Shown one piece after another: positions 37,785-47,243 of a DNA stretch of 64,000 bases. Each line of letters starts with the position of its first letter. The stretch's first letter is position 1. The notes under the pieces are model-generated. The model did no database searches and was not told the DNA's origin. It worked only from the letters and a program-made list of their open reading frames with translations. The stretch covers positions 31,232 through 95,231 of the forward strand of contig JACRLO010000013.1 in the NCBI GenBank assembly GCA_016235245.1, written 5' to 3'. Both the position numbers and the translations under genes were made by a program. The DNA comes from Nitrospirota bacterium (GTDB taxonomy: Bacteria; Nitrospirota; Thermodesulfovibrionia; Thermodesulfovibrionales; UBA6898).

Positions 37785-38909
37785 ATGGCTGAGTTCCTAT
37801 ACATCCATATTCCATTTTGCGCAAGGAAATGCATATACTGTGACTTCCTCTCGGTTCCCTATGATGAGGCCCTTGCGGAGCAATATACCAACGCACTCTG
37901 CAGGGAATTGGAGCTGAAAAAAGACCTTGCAGGAACTCTGAAAACGGTCTTTGTGGGCGGCGGCACGCCCTCCATACTTCCAAACTCATGTCTTGACCGG
38001 ATGTTTGCCTGCATCGCGGACAATTACAATCGTGCCGAAAATGCAGAAATAACCGTGGAAGCAAACCCCGGGACCTTGACCGAAGCAAAGGTCAGGACAC
38101 TGATCTCGCGCGGCGTCAACCGCCTGAGTCTCGGCATTCAATCCTTCAGCAACAGCGAACTTCGGACTCTGGGAAGGATCCATAACGCAGAAACAGCCAT
38201 ACAGTCTGCCGAAATGGTCCGTTTATCAGGCATGGAGAATTTCTCCCTTGATCTTATATACGGCATTCCGGGACAGGACATGCAAACCTGGAAGGATTCC
38301 CTGCAACAGGCGATTGCCCTTTCTCCAAAACATATCTCTGCATACGAGCTGACCCCGGAGCCCGGGACACCCCTTAGGAGTTCCCTTGATTCAGGTGACT
38401 GCAGCATGCCAGGTGAAGAGCTGGTCCTCGACATGTCTGACTTCGCGGTCGATCGTCTCTCGGCGTCGGGATATGAGCAGTATGAGATATCGAATTACTC
38501 GTTGCCGGGATATCGCTGTGCACACAACCTGAATTACTGGGACCGCGGCGACTACCTCGCTGCCGGAGCCGGCGCGCATGGGTTCATTAAGGGATACCGT
38601 ACAAGGAATACGTCCAGCATCAAGCAATACATAGAAAAACTGGAAAATGATACAGACCCTGAGATGGAGAAAACAGCATTATCCCGCGAAGACGCGTTGA
38701 GGGAGTTTGTCTTTCTCGGTCTTCGTAAAACTGAGGGAATACGACTCGACGATGCCGCCGAGTTCGGTCTGGACCTTGCGGCTGCAAGCGATGAATTGTT
38801 CCGGCTGCGCCTGGTCGAATCGACCACATGCCACTTGCGGCTCACCAGAAAGGGACAGCATATCGCCAATGAAGTAATTGTGCGGTTACTTGGGGGCCTC
38901 GGCCTCTGA
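37785..38909 (+). CDS. hemW: radical SAM heme chaperone HemW (HemN-like)
   Basis: 374-aa radical SAM protein. The ATG at 37785 gives the family start MAEFLYIHIPFCARKCIYCDF with the CxxxCxxC cluster motif. Later FVGGGTPSIL, TVEANPGTL, NRLSLGIQSF and the HemN_C domain follow. The missing leader seen in true HemN favours HemW, which inserts haem. Haem supply fits with the multihaem cytochrome elsewhere in the window. Its 3' end overlaps the opposing small membrane-protein gene by 24 bases. Confidence 0.9.
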   Translation: MAEFLYIHIPFCARKCIYCDFLSVPYDEALAEQYTNALCRELELKKDLAGTLKTVFVGGGTPSILPNSCLDRMFACIADNYNRAENAEITVEANPGTLTEAKVRTLISRGVNRLSLGIQSFSNSELRTLGRIHNAETAIQSAEMVRLSGMENFSLDLIYGIPGQDMQTWKDSLQQAIALSPKHISAYELTPEPGTPLRSSLDSGDCSMPGEELVLDMSDFAVDRLSASGYEQYEISNYSLPGYRCAHNLNYWDRGDYLAAGAGAHGFIKGYRTRNTSSIKQYIEKLENDTDPEMEKTALSREDALREFVFLGLRKTEGIRLDDAAEFGLDLAAASDELFRLRLVESTTCHLRLTRKGQHIANEVIVRLLGGLGL

Positions 38910-39185
38910 TTCCGTCAGCCTTTTCTTCTTTCGTCTGTCCAGAACCTCGGCAAGAAAGGGCAACAGAAGGGACCCTCCCGGCAGCAGGAAGATGATGAGC
39001 ACCGGGACGTAAGAAGCCAAATGCCGGATATGTTTTTTCAATGTCTGCTTCTCTTCCTTTGTCCAGCCCGTTCCCGTGTTGACCGGCTTCATGAAAAGGA
39101 CCATAAAGCCATTCATCAAAAGAGCTTCACGCAGGAGCAGTTCCCTGTTCTTCGCAATGAGTCTCTGCAGGACAAAACGGATCAC
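38886..39185 (-). CDS. small LETM1-like membrane protein
   Basis: 99-aa protein with a basic N-terminus, a central hydrophobic segment (VPVLIIFLLPGGSLLLPFLAEV split at LPGG) and a basic tail. The segment resembles the helix of LETM1-type proteins, though nothing else confirms this. It is convergent with hemW and overlaps its end by 24 bases. Function unknown. Confidence 0.6.
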   Translation of the reverse strand: MIRFVLQRLIAKNRELLLREALLMNGFMVLFMKPVNTGTGWTKEEKQTLKKHIRHLASYVPVLIIFLLPGGSLLLPFLAEVLDRRKKKRLTESEAEAPK

Positions 39186-39231
39186 CGCAGCGGCTTACCC
39201 GCACCCACAGATTTCACCACGAAGCCGGTTG

Positions 39232-39804
39232 CTACGCAGAGATTTTCTTCAGAAGCCAGGCCATATTCTCGCCGAGATGTCTGAAGGTTGTTACGCCCTC
39301 TTCATCCTTCAGGACCTCGCCTGGGTTCCTGCCCTGACCAATGCTCCAGTAGCTCGAGCCGGGAATGATCATATGACTGATGCCGAAAAAGTAGTTGATG
39401 CTTGAGTACACGTCCGTCCCTCCGGCACGTCTGAACGATACCACGGCTGCACCTGCCTTGCGTTTGAAGAGATGGTCATTTGCCCTGGCAACAAGACCTG
39501 CACGGTCTATGAGCGCCTTTACCTCGGTCGAGACATTTGCAAAATAGGTCGGAGAACCTATGATGATCCCGTCAGCGCTGATCATCTTTTCGACAAACGT
39601 ATTGAGCCCGTCATTCTGTATGCAGCGCTTATTCTTCAGCTCAAAGCATTTATAACAGGCCTTGCATCCTTTGATATCGGTGCCGCCCAGCTGAAGATAC
39701 TCGGTCTCGATCCCTTCCTTCTTCAGTTCCTCTAACACAATGTTGATCGCATCACGGGTGTTTCCTTCTTTTCTCGGACTACCGTTTAAGGCAACGACTT
39801 TCAT
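39232..39804 (-). CDS. flavodoxin-fold FMN oxidoreductase (iron-sulfur flavoprotein-like)
   Basis: 190-aa flavoprotein of the NADPH-dependent FMN reductase family. The ATG at 39804 follows AAGGAG and starts MKVVALNGSPRKEGNT, the FMN phosphate loop. A cluster CKACYKCFELKNKRC (about 49-63) resembles the compact FeS motif of archaeal Isf. GSPTYFANVSTEVKALIDR is the second flavin-binding motif. It probably moves electrons in an anaerobic detoxifying or redox role. Confidence 0.85.
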   Translation of the reverse strand: MKVVALNGSPRKEGNTRDAINIVLEELKKEGIETEYLQLGGTDIKGCKACYKCFELKNKRCIQNDGLNTFVEKMISADGIIIGSPTYFANVSTEVKALIDRAGLVARANDHLFKRKAGAAVVSFRRAGGTDVYSSINYFFGISHMIIPGSSYWSIGQGRNPGEVLKDEEGVTTFRHLGENMAWLLKKISA

Positions 39805-39899
39805 GGCTTCACTCCTTTTGATGAAAACGTTATTACGCATTCCCGGATCTTTTTTGCGGTTCTTGAAAAGATACCTGACTTTACAGTAATATTCAACTT

Positions 39900-41108
39900 A
39901 TGCAGAAACTCCTGAGAAGTCTTGTTCAGAAGAATAGATCGAAGATCATACTGGTGGTTCTTGACGGACTGGGAGGCCTTCCCGTCAATGGCAGGACCGA
40001 GCTTGATTCGGCGGTGACGCCGAACATGGACAGCCTCGCCAGGACAGCGGCCTGCGGACTGCATACCCCGGTTGCACCGGGCATAACACCCGGCAGCGGC
40101 CCCGGCCATCTTTCACTGTTCGGCTATGATCCGCTTGAGTTTCAGATCGGCAGAGGAATCCTCGAGGCGCTCGGTCTCGGCCTTGAGATCAGAAAAACCG
40201 ATGTAGCAGTCCGGTGTAACTATGCAACCATCAGGGATGGACTGATCGTGGACCGGCGGGCCGGTCGCATACCGACCGAGCAGAGCAGAAAACTGACTGA
40301 GCGGCTGCAGAAAGAGATCACAAGGGTCGATGACGCAGAGATCACGTTTGCAGCAGGCATGGAGCACCGTTTTGCAGTTGTAATGCGCTTCCCCGAAGAA
40401 CTTGCCAACGACGCGGCACAGATACCTGACACAGACCCTCAGCAGGAAGGGAAGGCACCGCTTGCGCCTCAACCGCTTTCAGGCAGTGCGGAAAAAGTCG
40501 CCACCGCAGCCGCAAAGGTCATCGCGCAGGTTCATGAGATCCTGAAGGATGAGGAACGGGCAAATTTCGCGCTTATGAGGGGCTTTTCCGGCATGCCGGA
40601 CATTCCGACCTTTGATGAGGCATACGGCATGAACGCCCTTGCCATAGCGACCTATCCGATGTACCGCGGCCTTGCAACGCTGGTAGGCATGCATGCTCCT
40701 GTCCTGGAAGGTACGGTTGAAGATGAGATTGCATTTCTGAAAGATCAGTATGACAACTACGATTTCTTTTTTCTGCACGTCAAGAAGGTCGACTCGTATG
40801 GTGAGGACGGTAATTTTGCCGAAAAGACGAAGAGGATTGAAGAGTTCGATGCACTGCTTCCCCGCATTACGGCACTGAACCCTGATGTCCTTGCCATAAC
40901 AGGCGATCACTCGACACCTGCCCTTATGAAGGGACATAGCTGGCACCCTGTTCCCATGCTCCTAAAGTCGCCATATGTGCTTGGAGGGCTCTGCTCCTCC
41001 TTCTCAGAGCGGGAATGCACAAAAGGAGAATTGGGGATCTTTCCGACAGTTCAGCTTATGTCGTTCATGCTTGCCAATGCATTGCGGCTCAAGAAATTCG
41101 GCGCCTAA
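39900..41108 (+). CDS. apgM: 2,3-bisphosphoglycerate-independent phosphoglycerate mutase, archaeal type
   Basis: 402-aa alkaline-phosphatase-fold enzyme of glycolysis and gluconeogenesis. It starts KIILVVLDGLGGLPVNGRTELDSAVTPNMD and contains TPGSGPGHLSLFGYDP with the catalytic serine region; metal residues are in TGDHSTPALMKGHSW. It is much closer to archaeal ApgM than the paralog at 32523, which sits among threonine genes. Confidence 0.9.
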   Translation: MQKLLRSLVQKNRSKIILVVLDGLGGLPVNGRTELDSAVTPNMDSLARTAACGLHTPVAPGITPGSGPGHLSLFGYDPLEFQIGRGILEALGLGLEIRKTDVAVRCNYATIRDGLIVDRRAGRIPTEQSRKLTERLQKEITRVDDAEITFAAGMEHRFAVVMRFPEELANDAAQIPDTDPQQEGKAPLAPQPLSGSAEKVATAAAKVIAQVHEILKDEERANFALMRGFSGMPDIPTFDEAYGMNALAIATYPMYRGLATLVGMHAPVLEGTVEDEIAFLKDQYDNYDFFFLHVKKVDSYGEDGNFAEKTKRIEEFDALLPRITALNPDVLAITGDHSTPALMKGHSWHPVPMLLKSPYVLGGLCSSFSERECTKGELGIFPTVQLMSFMLANALRLKKFGA

Positions 41109-41111
41109 AAA

Positions 41112-41198
41112 CCGTAATGCGTAATGAGTGATCAGTGAACAGTAAAGACAAGGATATCGCTGTCCCCGACTCATCACTCATCACTCATCACCCATCAC
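41112..41198. repeat. short interspersed repeat and four-copy TCATCAC heptamer at the TatD gene start
   Basis: GTAATGCGTAATGAGTGATC (41114 region) matches part of the spacer at 6005-6097. At 41171-41198 there are four tandem heptamers: TCATCAC three times and CCATCAC once. The heptamer falls inside the beginning of the next reading frame, where it encodes SSLITHHPSL. Confidence 0.7.
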
Positions 41199-42562
41199 TG
41201 TCTTTTATCGACACCCACTGTCATCTGGAGATGAAGGAGTTTGATCCTGACCGTGAAGAAGTCATTCAGCGGGCGCGGGAGGCAGGCCTTGAGGCCTTGA
41301 TCACTATAGGCTCTGACCTTGAAGGAACTCTGGCAGGCGTCAGACTTGCTGAACTGCATGATTTCATCTATTGCGCTGTCGGCATACATCCCCATGAGGC
41401 AAAGGACTTTACCGACCAGACCTATTCCCTTCTCAGGGAACTTACGCAAAAAGAGAAGGTGATCGCCATCGGTGAGACAGGCCTCGATTTTCACTATGAC
41501 CATTCTCCGAGGGACCAGCAGAAAAAAGTCTTCAGGAAGCAGCTTGAACTGGCAAACGAGACAGGTCTGCCGATTATCATTCATAGCCGGGAAGCAGACA
41601 AAGACACCCTTGACCTCGTCAGTGAATCGGGTATCAGACATGGGCTATTCCACTGCTTTTCGGGAGATGCTGCCATGGCCGAACAGGTGATGGCATTGGG
41701 CCTTTCTATCTCGATCGCAGGGCCGGTAACATTCAAAAAGGCAGTGGGGCTGCAGGAAGTTGCCCGTATGGTGCCTGATGACTACCTTCTGATCGAGACC
41801 GATGCACCCTACCTTACACCGGCCCCCTTCCGCGGAAAGCGCAATGAACCTGCCTATATTCTGCACACGGCAAAGAAGATTGCGGAACTGAGAGGCATAA
41901 GCCTGCAGGATCTGTCACGCATCACCACCCTGAACGCCAAGAGACTTTTCGCCATTGGCACACTCCCGGAAAAAGGAGAGATAGCATACCAGATTCGGGA
42001 CAGCCTCTATCTCAATATCACCAACCGCTGCACGAACAAATGCTCCTTCTGCGTAAAGTTCAATTCGGACTTTGTAAAAGGCCATAGGCTGAGCCTCTCC
42101 CATGAGCCCTCTGCAGAAGAACTGAAGAAGGAGATTGGTGATCCTTCGCGCTTCAGGGAGATCGTCTTCTGCGGATACGGTGAACCCCTTCAGCGGCTCG
42201 ATCTAGTGAAACAGATCGCCCGATGGGTCAAAGAGCAGGGCGGGCGCGTCAGGGTCAACACAAACGGCCATGCCAATCTGATCCATAAACGAAATATCAT
42301 TCCCGAGCTGAAAGGACTTCTTGACAGTGTCTCCATAAGCCTTGATGCCCAGGATACCGATACCTATACCAGGATCTGTAAGCCCTATTTCCCCGGGGCA
42401 TATCAGGAGGTTCTCAGGTTTATACAGGACGTAAAGGCAGTAGTACCCGACGTTCAGATAACGGTCGTCAACCTGCCTGAAGTTGATCTGAAAAAATGCG
42501 AAGAGATTGCAGCAGACCTGGGGGTGCGATTCAGGGTCAGGGAACTTGATGTGGTGGGGTAA
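41135..42562 (+). CDS. TatD-family hydrolase fused to a TatD-linked radical SAM domain
   Basis: 475-aa fusion. Residues about 25-285 are a TatD metal-dependent nuclease: FIDTHCHLEMKEFD, VGIHPHEAKDF, IGETGLDFHYD, IIHSREA, LFHCFSGDA and ETDAPYLTP. Residues about 285-475 are a radical SAM domain with CTNKCSFCVKF and the FCGYGEP loop, the type known as TatD-linked radical SAM. The pair is often adjacent; here it is one polypeptide. The start is a GTG at 41135 with no clear ribosome-binding site, and the N-terminal 24 residues come from a heptamer repeat. The 3' end overlaps the opposing gene by 26 bases. Confidence 0.87.
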   Translation: MNSKDKDIAVPDSSLITHHPSLSFIDTHCHLEMKEFDPDREEVIQRAREAGLEALITIGSDLEGTLAGVRLAELHDFIYCAVGIHPHEAKDFTDQTYSLLRELTQKEKVIAIGETGLDFHYDHSPRDQQKKVFRKQLELANETGLPIIIHSREADKDTLDLVSESGIRHGLFHCFSGDAAMAEQVMALGLSISIAGPVTFKKAVGLQEVARMVPDDYLLIETDAPYLTPAPFRGKRNEPAYILHTAKKIAELRGISLQDLSRITTLNAKRLFAIGTLPEKGEIAYQIRDSLYLNITNRCTNKCSFCVKFNSDFVKGHRLSLSHEPSAEELKKEIGDPSRFREIVFCGYGEPLQRLDLVKQIARWVKEQGGRVRVNTNGHANLIHKRNIIPELKGLLDSVSISLDAQDTDTYTRICKPYFPGAYQEVLRFIQDVKAVVPDVQITVVNLPEVDLKKCEEIAADLGVRFRVRELDVVG

Positions 42563-43646
42563 AACCGGCCCAGCCGAGAAATGCCTGGACGATTTCAGGG
42601 TCAAACTGGGAACCGGAACATCGCTGAATCTCCTTTGCGGCATCCTCTCGTGACCGCTTCGGACGGTAAGGTCTGTCAGAAGTCAGCGCATCAAAGGTGT
42701 CCGCAACTGCCAGGATTCTTGCCAACAGCGGGATCTCTGTTTTTTTCAGGCCAAAAATGCTCTTTCTGCCGTCCCAGTGCTCATGATGGTATTTAATACC
42801 GAAGATAACTTCCTTAAACTGTTTCATTTCTCCTAAAATTTCTGCGCCTACGCCCGGATGCTTTTTCATCTCTATCCATTCGCTTTCGCTCAGCTCCTCG
42901 TTCTTGTTCAGTATCTCTTTCGGGGTGGCTATCTTGCCGATATCATGAAGGAGGGAACATATTTTCAGCTTTTCAAGCGTATCGCCGTCAAGATTGAGGC
43001 ATCTGCCGATAGAAATGGCATATTCAGTGACCCGCTCCGTATGTCCTGCCGTCCAGTACGATGTAGATTCCAGCGCCTTGACCAGAGACTTTATCGCACC
43101 GACAAGCAAGACCTCGAGTTCCGTATAGAGGAACGCATTTTCTATGGCAAGGCCGGCCTGAGAAGTAATAGCCATCAGGAGCTTGGTGTCATGGGAAAAA
43201 AACTCCTGGTCCTCCTCTTTGTCAGCCACAACAATGGCGCCTATACTCTTGGCCTTGCCCAAAATAGGGCAGACCATAATGGAACTGATGCCGGGGATAT
43301 AGTGCCGGTATTCCGAATCAGCAACTTTGCAGAAGGCCGAAGGCTTTTTCGATTCGATCGCGTTCCATATGACCGCATGGTCTCTCGGGAATGTCCTGCA
43401 AGGGTCCCAGGTGCCTTTATAGGTCTTGGTAAAGAGGGAATCGTCCTTTTCGTCATGAAATAAAATTGCAGCAGTCTTTACCCCGATGTTTTCAACCGCC
43501 TCATGGATCATGTGCTCACAGATATCATCGATACTGAGCGATGAAAATATCCCTGAAACCCTATAGAGGAGAGAGAGCTCCTCATATGCGACGCTGAGTT
43601 CCTGAATGGTGGCTGCCAGGTCCTGCTGATAATCAGGCTTTTCCAA
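42537..43646 (-). CDS. GAF domain and HD-GYP-like phosphodiesterase with degenerate GYP motif
   Basis: About 369 aa. A GAF domain (about 40-185) is followed by an HD domain with LLHDIGKIATPKEIL and HHEHWDG. The GYP triplet that normally follows DGxGYP is replaced (DGRKSIFGLKK), so activity on c-di-GMP may be changed. Later DRPYRPKRS is typical of the family. The start is uncertain: TTG at 43646 has AGGAG just upstream; TTG 43649 or 43667 are alternatives. It overlaps the receiver gene, so the two are coupled. Confidence 0.85.
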   Translation of the reverse strand: MEKPDYQQDLAATIQELSVAYEELSLLYRVSGIFSSLSIDDICEHMIHEAVENIGVKTAAILFHDEKDDSLFTKTYKGTWDPCRTFPRDHAVIWNAIESKKPSAFCKVADSEYRHYIPGISSIMVCPILGKAKSIGAIVVADKEEDQEFFSHDTKLLMAITSQAGLAIENAFLYTELEVLLVGAIKSLVKALESTSYWTAGHTERVTEYAISIGRCLNLDGDTLEKLKICSLLHDIGKIATPKEILNKNEELSESEWIEMKKHPGVGAEILGEMKQFKEVIFGIKYHHEHWDGRKSIFGLKKTEIPLLARILAVADTFDALTSDRPYRPKRSREDAAKEIQRCSGSQFDPEIVQAFLGWAGFTPPHQVP

Positions 43647-44001
43647 CAATCTCCTGCACCATCTCAAGAAGGGACCGGGGGCTGAAGGGCTTGGTAATGT
43701 AACGGCTCACACCGCACTGGAGGCCTTGTTGTTCATCAGAATCCTGCCCCTTTGCTGTCAGCATAAAAACAGGTATATCCTTCAGTCCAGGATCTGCCTT
43801 GATCATCTTGCATAGGTCAATACCGCTCAATTCCGGCATCATCCAGTCGAGGATAATGAGATCAGGCATGTTCTTTTTGATCACCTCAAGGGCATTTTTG
43901 CTTTCGCGCAATGTCGTAACATCGATCTTGGCCTTCTTAAGCTTGTCCTCTATCATCATCAAAATGAAGGGTTCGTCATCGATCACAATAACCTTGCTCA
44001 C
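43633..44001 (-). CDS. single-domain response regulator (CheY-like receiver)
   Basis: 122-aa receiver domain. Acid residues DDEP (8-11), phospho-acceptor in LIILDWMMPELSG (about Asp54), the MLTAKGQ threonine and the K of ITKPFSP are all present. There is no output domain. It overlaps the giant kinase by 4 bases and the HD protein downstream, so it probably connects the two. Confidence 0.93.
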   Translation of the reverse strand: MSKVIVIDDEPFILMMIEDKLKKAKIDVTTLRESKNALEVIKKNMPDLIILDWMMPELSGIDLCKMIKADPGLKDIPVFMLTAKGQDSDEQQGLQCGVSRYITKPFSPRSLLEMVQEIVGKA

Positions 44002-47000
44002 ACAACCTCCCTGTACGGAATACGCATCGTTATTTTCGTTCCCTCGCCAAGTCTGCTCGTTATGCTCATACTTCCATTATGCATACTCAGAATTTCATGG
44101 CAAAGAGCAAGGCCAAGTCCCGTACCTTTTACCCTGTCACCGTGTCTGCCGCGGTAAAACCGCTCGGTAAGATGGGAGATATCCTCATCAGGAATGCCCC
44201 ATCCATTATCGGCTATGCTGATCTCGAGCATGGCATCATGTATCTTCGCGGACACTTCTATAATACACCCTTTGTCAGAGAATGTTAACGCGTTATCAAT
44301 GAAGTTTATCAGGAGTTGTTTCATCTTCTCCTCGTCAGCGACAACAGTCCTGATGTCCCCAATATCGAAGGTAAGAACCGCATTTTTGCTCAGCAGCATC
44401 GGACTAAAGGTGTCGGCAATACCATGCATGAGTTCGGGGAGATTGATGCTGCTGAATTTCAGCGTTTCTTTCCCGCTCTCGATCCTGGCGATGCTCAACA
44501 GTTCCGTAACCATTTTTGAAAGCCTGACCCCCTCATCACGTACGGTGCTGAGATATTTATTCACCTTATCTGCCTCCACATCCCCGTGCAGCAGCATCTC
44601 GGTCAGGCCCACAATCGCCGTAAGAGGTGTTCTGAATTCATGGGAGACAGAACGTATCAGTTCCGTCTTCATCCTGTCGAGTTCTCTTTCCCGGCTCACA
44701 TCACGCACCAGATTCACAATTCCTGTAACGGCTCCGTTTCTGTCTAGAATAGGCGAGCTCGTGATCGTAACAGGCACGGTATTTCCATAACGCGTCGTCA
44801 CGGTAGAGGACCGCATCGTCGAGATGCCCTGCTTTGCATCTTCAACACTTTCGCCAAGGAGCAGGCGGAAGGATATGTTTTCATCACTGAACCTGAACAC
44901 CTCGCAGACCGGCAGGCTGATCGCACGCTCCGGACTGATGCCGGTCATCCTCTCAAAGGCCTGGTTTACCGATATGATACGACCTTCCATATCAACGGTT
45001 ATAATGCCCTCCTGCACACTCTGCAGAATCGTGTCGGCGAGTTCTTTTACCTTGCCGGCGCGGGCATAATACTCTGACCGCTCGATCGCAACGGAGATCA
45101 TATTGGAAATGATCTCCATAAAGCGGAGATCCTCCTCCCTGAATTCCCTGTGCAGCGAGTAGTAGAGAGCGCAGACCCCGACAGGCTTTTCTCCCATGAA
45201 CATCGGCACGGCCACCGCAGACTGATAGGAGGAGACCTCAGGAGAGACATAAAACTTTTCCTCTGACCGGATATTGCTCACGACTGCCGGGTGCCTCTTG
45301 GTGAGGGCATATTTCTCAATAGAGGTTACATCTGCGAGGTATATGGCCGATCCTTCCGTCCCTCTTGTTTCTGTCGCAAATCTCAGCAGGAGGTTGTCAG
45401 AGGAGTCATTTGACAGCATCCAGACAAAATCCGCTCTGAAGATCTGCTTCATAAGGCCAAGCACCTGGATCATGCTATCCTCGATATCAACGGCAGCCCC
45501 AAGCCGGGTTGATATCTGCAGAAGCTGCTGGTGCTCGTCAGCCCATCTGCTTCTCTGCTGTTCAAAAAGAGAGCGCATCCGCTCATAGAGTCGGATATTC
45601 TCAAGCGCCATGCCGGTCATTTCACCTATGGCTGACAAAATATTCTCCTCTTCGACCGTAAAGAGGTGAGTGTTAAAGCTGAAAAGGCAGAAAACACCGA
45701 TAATCCTCTCCTTGCCCTTGACCGGGATACAGCAGTAGCCTCTCATGCCGGAGTGTTTCATGATCGAGCGCTCTATTCTCGGATCCTTGGATATATCCGA
45801 CGTGGTCACGACCTGACCGCTAACCGCCACTTTTCCGGGGATATCGTCGCCGAGCCTTATTCTGCCGATCATCTTCACATAATCCTCTGATATGCCCTTA
45901 TGATACTGGCAGGTCAACTCTTTGGCGGCCTCGTCAAGAAAAAAGATGCCGCCGCCGTCCATGGCGAGCATCTCGATCATTTTATCAAGGACCTTGGTAA
46001 ATATCTCATCCGGCTTGAGCGACCGGTTGAGAATACTGGAAATACTGTTGAGCGCAGTCAGTTCCTTGTTCTTCTGAACGATCTGTTCCTCACTTTTCAT
46101 CCTGTCCGTAATATCACTCAGGAGTTCTATCACATGAAGGACCTTGCCGGAAGGGTCGGTGACCGGGCTCGCGATGATTTCATGATAGGTCCTGAGGCCG
46201 TCCGGCGTAACATGCTGGTGAACCGCCCTGTGGGTCTTCCCCGTGGCGAAAACGATCTGGGTGGGGCATTCAAAGCCATCCGTCCAGCAGGGCACCGATG
46301 AGCCGTGAAGGGCATGGTGGCAGAGCTCTCCGGTAAGGTCACGCTCAGCACGTATCACGGAGACTCTGTTTGCCATGACAATGCGGAAACTCCTGTCGAT
46401 CACGACTATCTCGTCGGGAATGCTGTTCATGATCGTCTCGAAATAATCAAGAGACTGCTGGAGGTCATTGCGCAGACTGATCTGCTCCCTGAAATCCTTA
46501 AGAACACCTATCTTGGCAACAATCCGGTCGCCCGAGTAGACCGGAGAGCCGCTTATCAGAACAGGCATCTGCACGCCGGCCTTCGAAAGAATACTGATCT
46601 CATAAATGGACGATTTTCCGGTGTTCCGTCTTTCTTCACTCTGCTTCCTCAGAATCACAGCGTTTCTGTCATCAACGAAATCATACGCCGGGGCGCCGAT
46701 GACATCTTCCCGTGTATAGCCAAAGAGATGCGTAAAAGCCTGGTTGATATCAATGATCCTGTCTTCGTCGTCGACCACCCACAGGGGATCGAGCATGGCG
46801 CTGATATACAGGTCTTTTTTGCCCAACTCCTGCGTTTTGACTTTGAGCGCCTCTGCCATAGCGTTAAAGGTACGCGTCACCTCGCCAAGTTCGTCGTCAG
46901 CAAGCACCGACAGCCTGACATCAAAATTGCCGTCCTTCATCGCCTGCGACCCGTCACGGAGGTTCCGGATTGAGATAAGCATTTTTCTGAGAAAGAAAAA

Positions 47001-47243
47001 CGAAAGGATAAAGGCCAGAACCAGGATATAAAAGATAAAGGACAGCATCTGCTCGATAAGTTTTGAAGTAAATTCTCTGTGCATGAGGCTGTATTCATGG
47101 GACTTGGTCTGCTCCAGGGCTTCTTCCTTCTCGATCATCTTCTGTGTCTGGCTTATGACGGAAAGTGAAAAGGGGACCACAATCAAAAGGGCGAAGATAA
47201 TGAGTACGGCAATAAAACGGTAAATGATCCGTGTCCTGAACAT
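43998..47243 (-). CDS. membrane sensor histidine kinase with HAMP, three PAS and two GAF domains
   Basis: About 1081 aa, starting at ATG 47243 which overlaps the stop of the YeiH-like gene (TGATG). Two membrane helices (about 7-27, 66-88) flank a short periplasmic loop. HAMP (about 90-140), PAS, PAS, GAF, GAF and PAS follow, then HisKA with SHEFRTPLTA and an ATPase domain with NFIDNALTFSDKG, DNGWGIPDED and GTGLGLALC. The second PAS carries a cysteine/histidine motif, CHH-x2-H-x4-PC-x6-CP. The cognate regulator is probably the next gene. Confidence 0.92.
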   Translation of the reverse strand: MFRTRIIYRFIAVLIIFALLIVVPFSLSVISQTQKMIEKEEALEQTKSHEYSLMHREFTSKLIEQMLSFIFYILVLAFILSFFFLRKMLISIRNLRDGSQAMKDGNFDVRLSVLADDELGEVTRTFNAMAEALKVKTQELGKKDLYISAMLDPLWVVDDEDRIIDINQAFTHLFGYTREDVIGAPAYDFVDDRNAVILRKQSEERRNTGKSSIYEISILSKAGVQMPVLISGSPVYSGDRIVAKIGVLKDFREQISLRNDLQQSLDYFETIMNSIPDEIVVIDRSFRIVMANRVSVIRAERDLTGELCHHALHGSSVPCWTDGFECPTQIVFATGKTHRAVHQHVTPDGLRTYHEIIASPVTDPSGKVLHVIELLSDITDRMKSEEQIVQKNKELTALNSISSILNRSLKPDEIFTKVLDKMIEMLAMDGGGIFFLDEAAKELTCQYHKGISEDYVKMIGRIRLGDDIPGKVAVSGQVVTTSDISKDPRIERSIMKHSGMRGYCCIPVKGKERIIGVFCLFSFNTHLFTVEEENILSAIGEMTGMALENIRLYERMRSLFEQQRSRWADEHQQLLQISTRLGAAVDIEDSMIQVLGLMKQIFRADFVWMLSNDSSDNLLLRFATETRGTEGSAIYLADVTSIEKYALTKRHPAVVSNIRSEEKFYVSPEVSSYQSAVAVPMFMGEKPVGVCALYYSLHREFREEDLRFMEIISNMISVAIERSEYYARAGKVKELADTILQSVQEGIITVDMEGRIISVNQAFERMTGISPERAISLPVCEVFRFSDENISFRLLLGESVEDAKQGISTMRSSTVTTRYGNTVPVTITSSPILDRNGAVTGIVNLVRDVSRERELDRMKTELIRSVSHEFRTPLTAIVGLTEMLLHGDVEADKVNKYLSTVRDEGVRLSKMVTELLSIARIESGKETLKFSSINLPELMHGIADTFSPMLLSKNAVLTFDIGDIRTVVADEEKMKQLLINFIDNALTFSDKGCIIEVSAKIHDAMLEISIADNGWGIPDEDISHLTERFYRGRHGDRVKGTGLGLALCHEILSMHNGSMSITSRLGEGTKITMRIPYREVV

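Noticed and set aside
41171..41198. CRISPR-like array
   Set aside because: Units are only 7 bases, without spacers; it is a simple tandem repeat.
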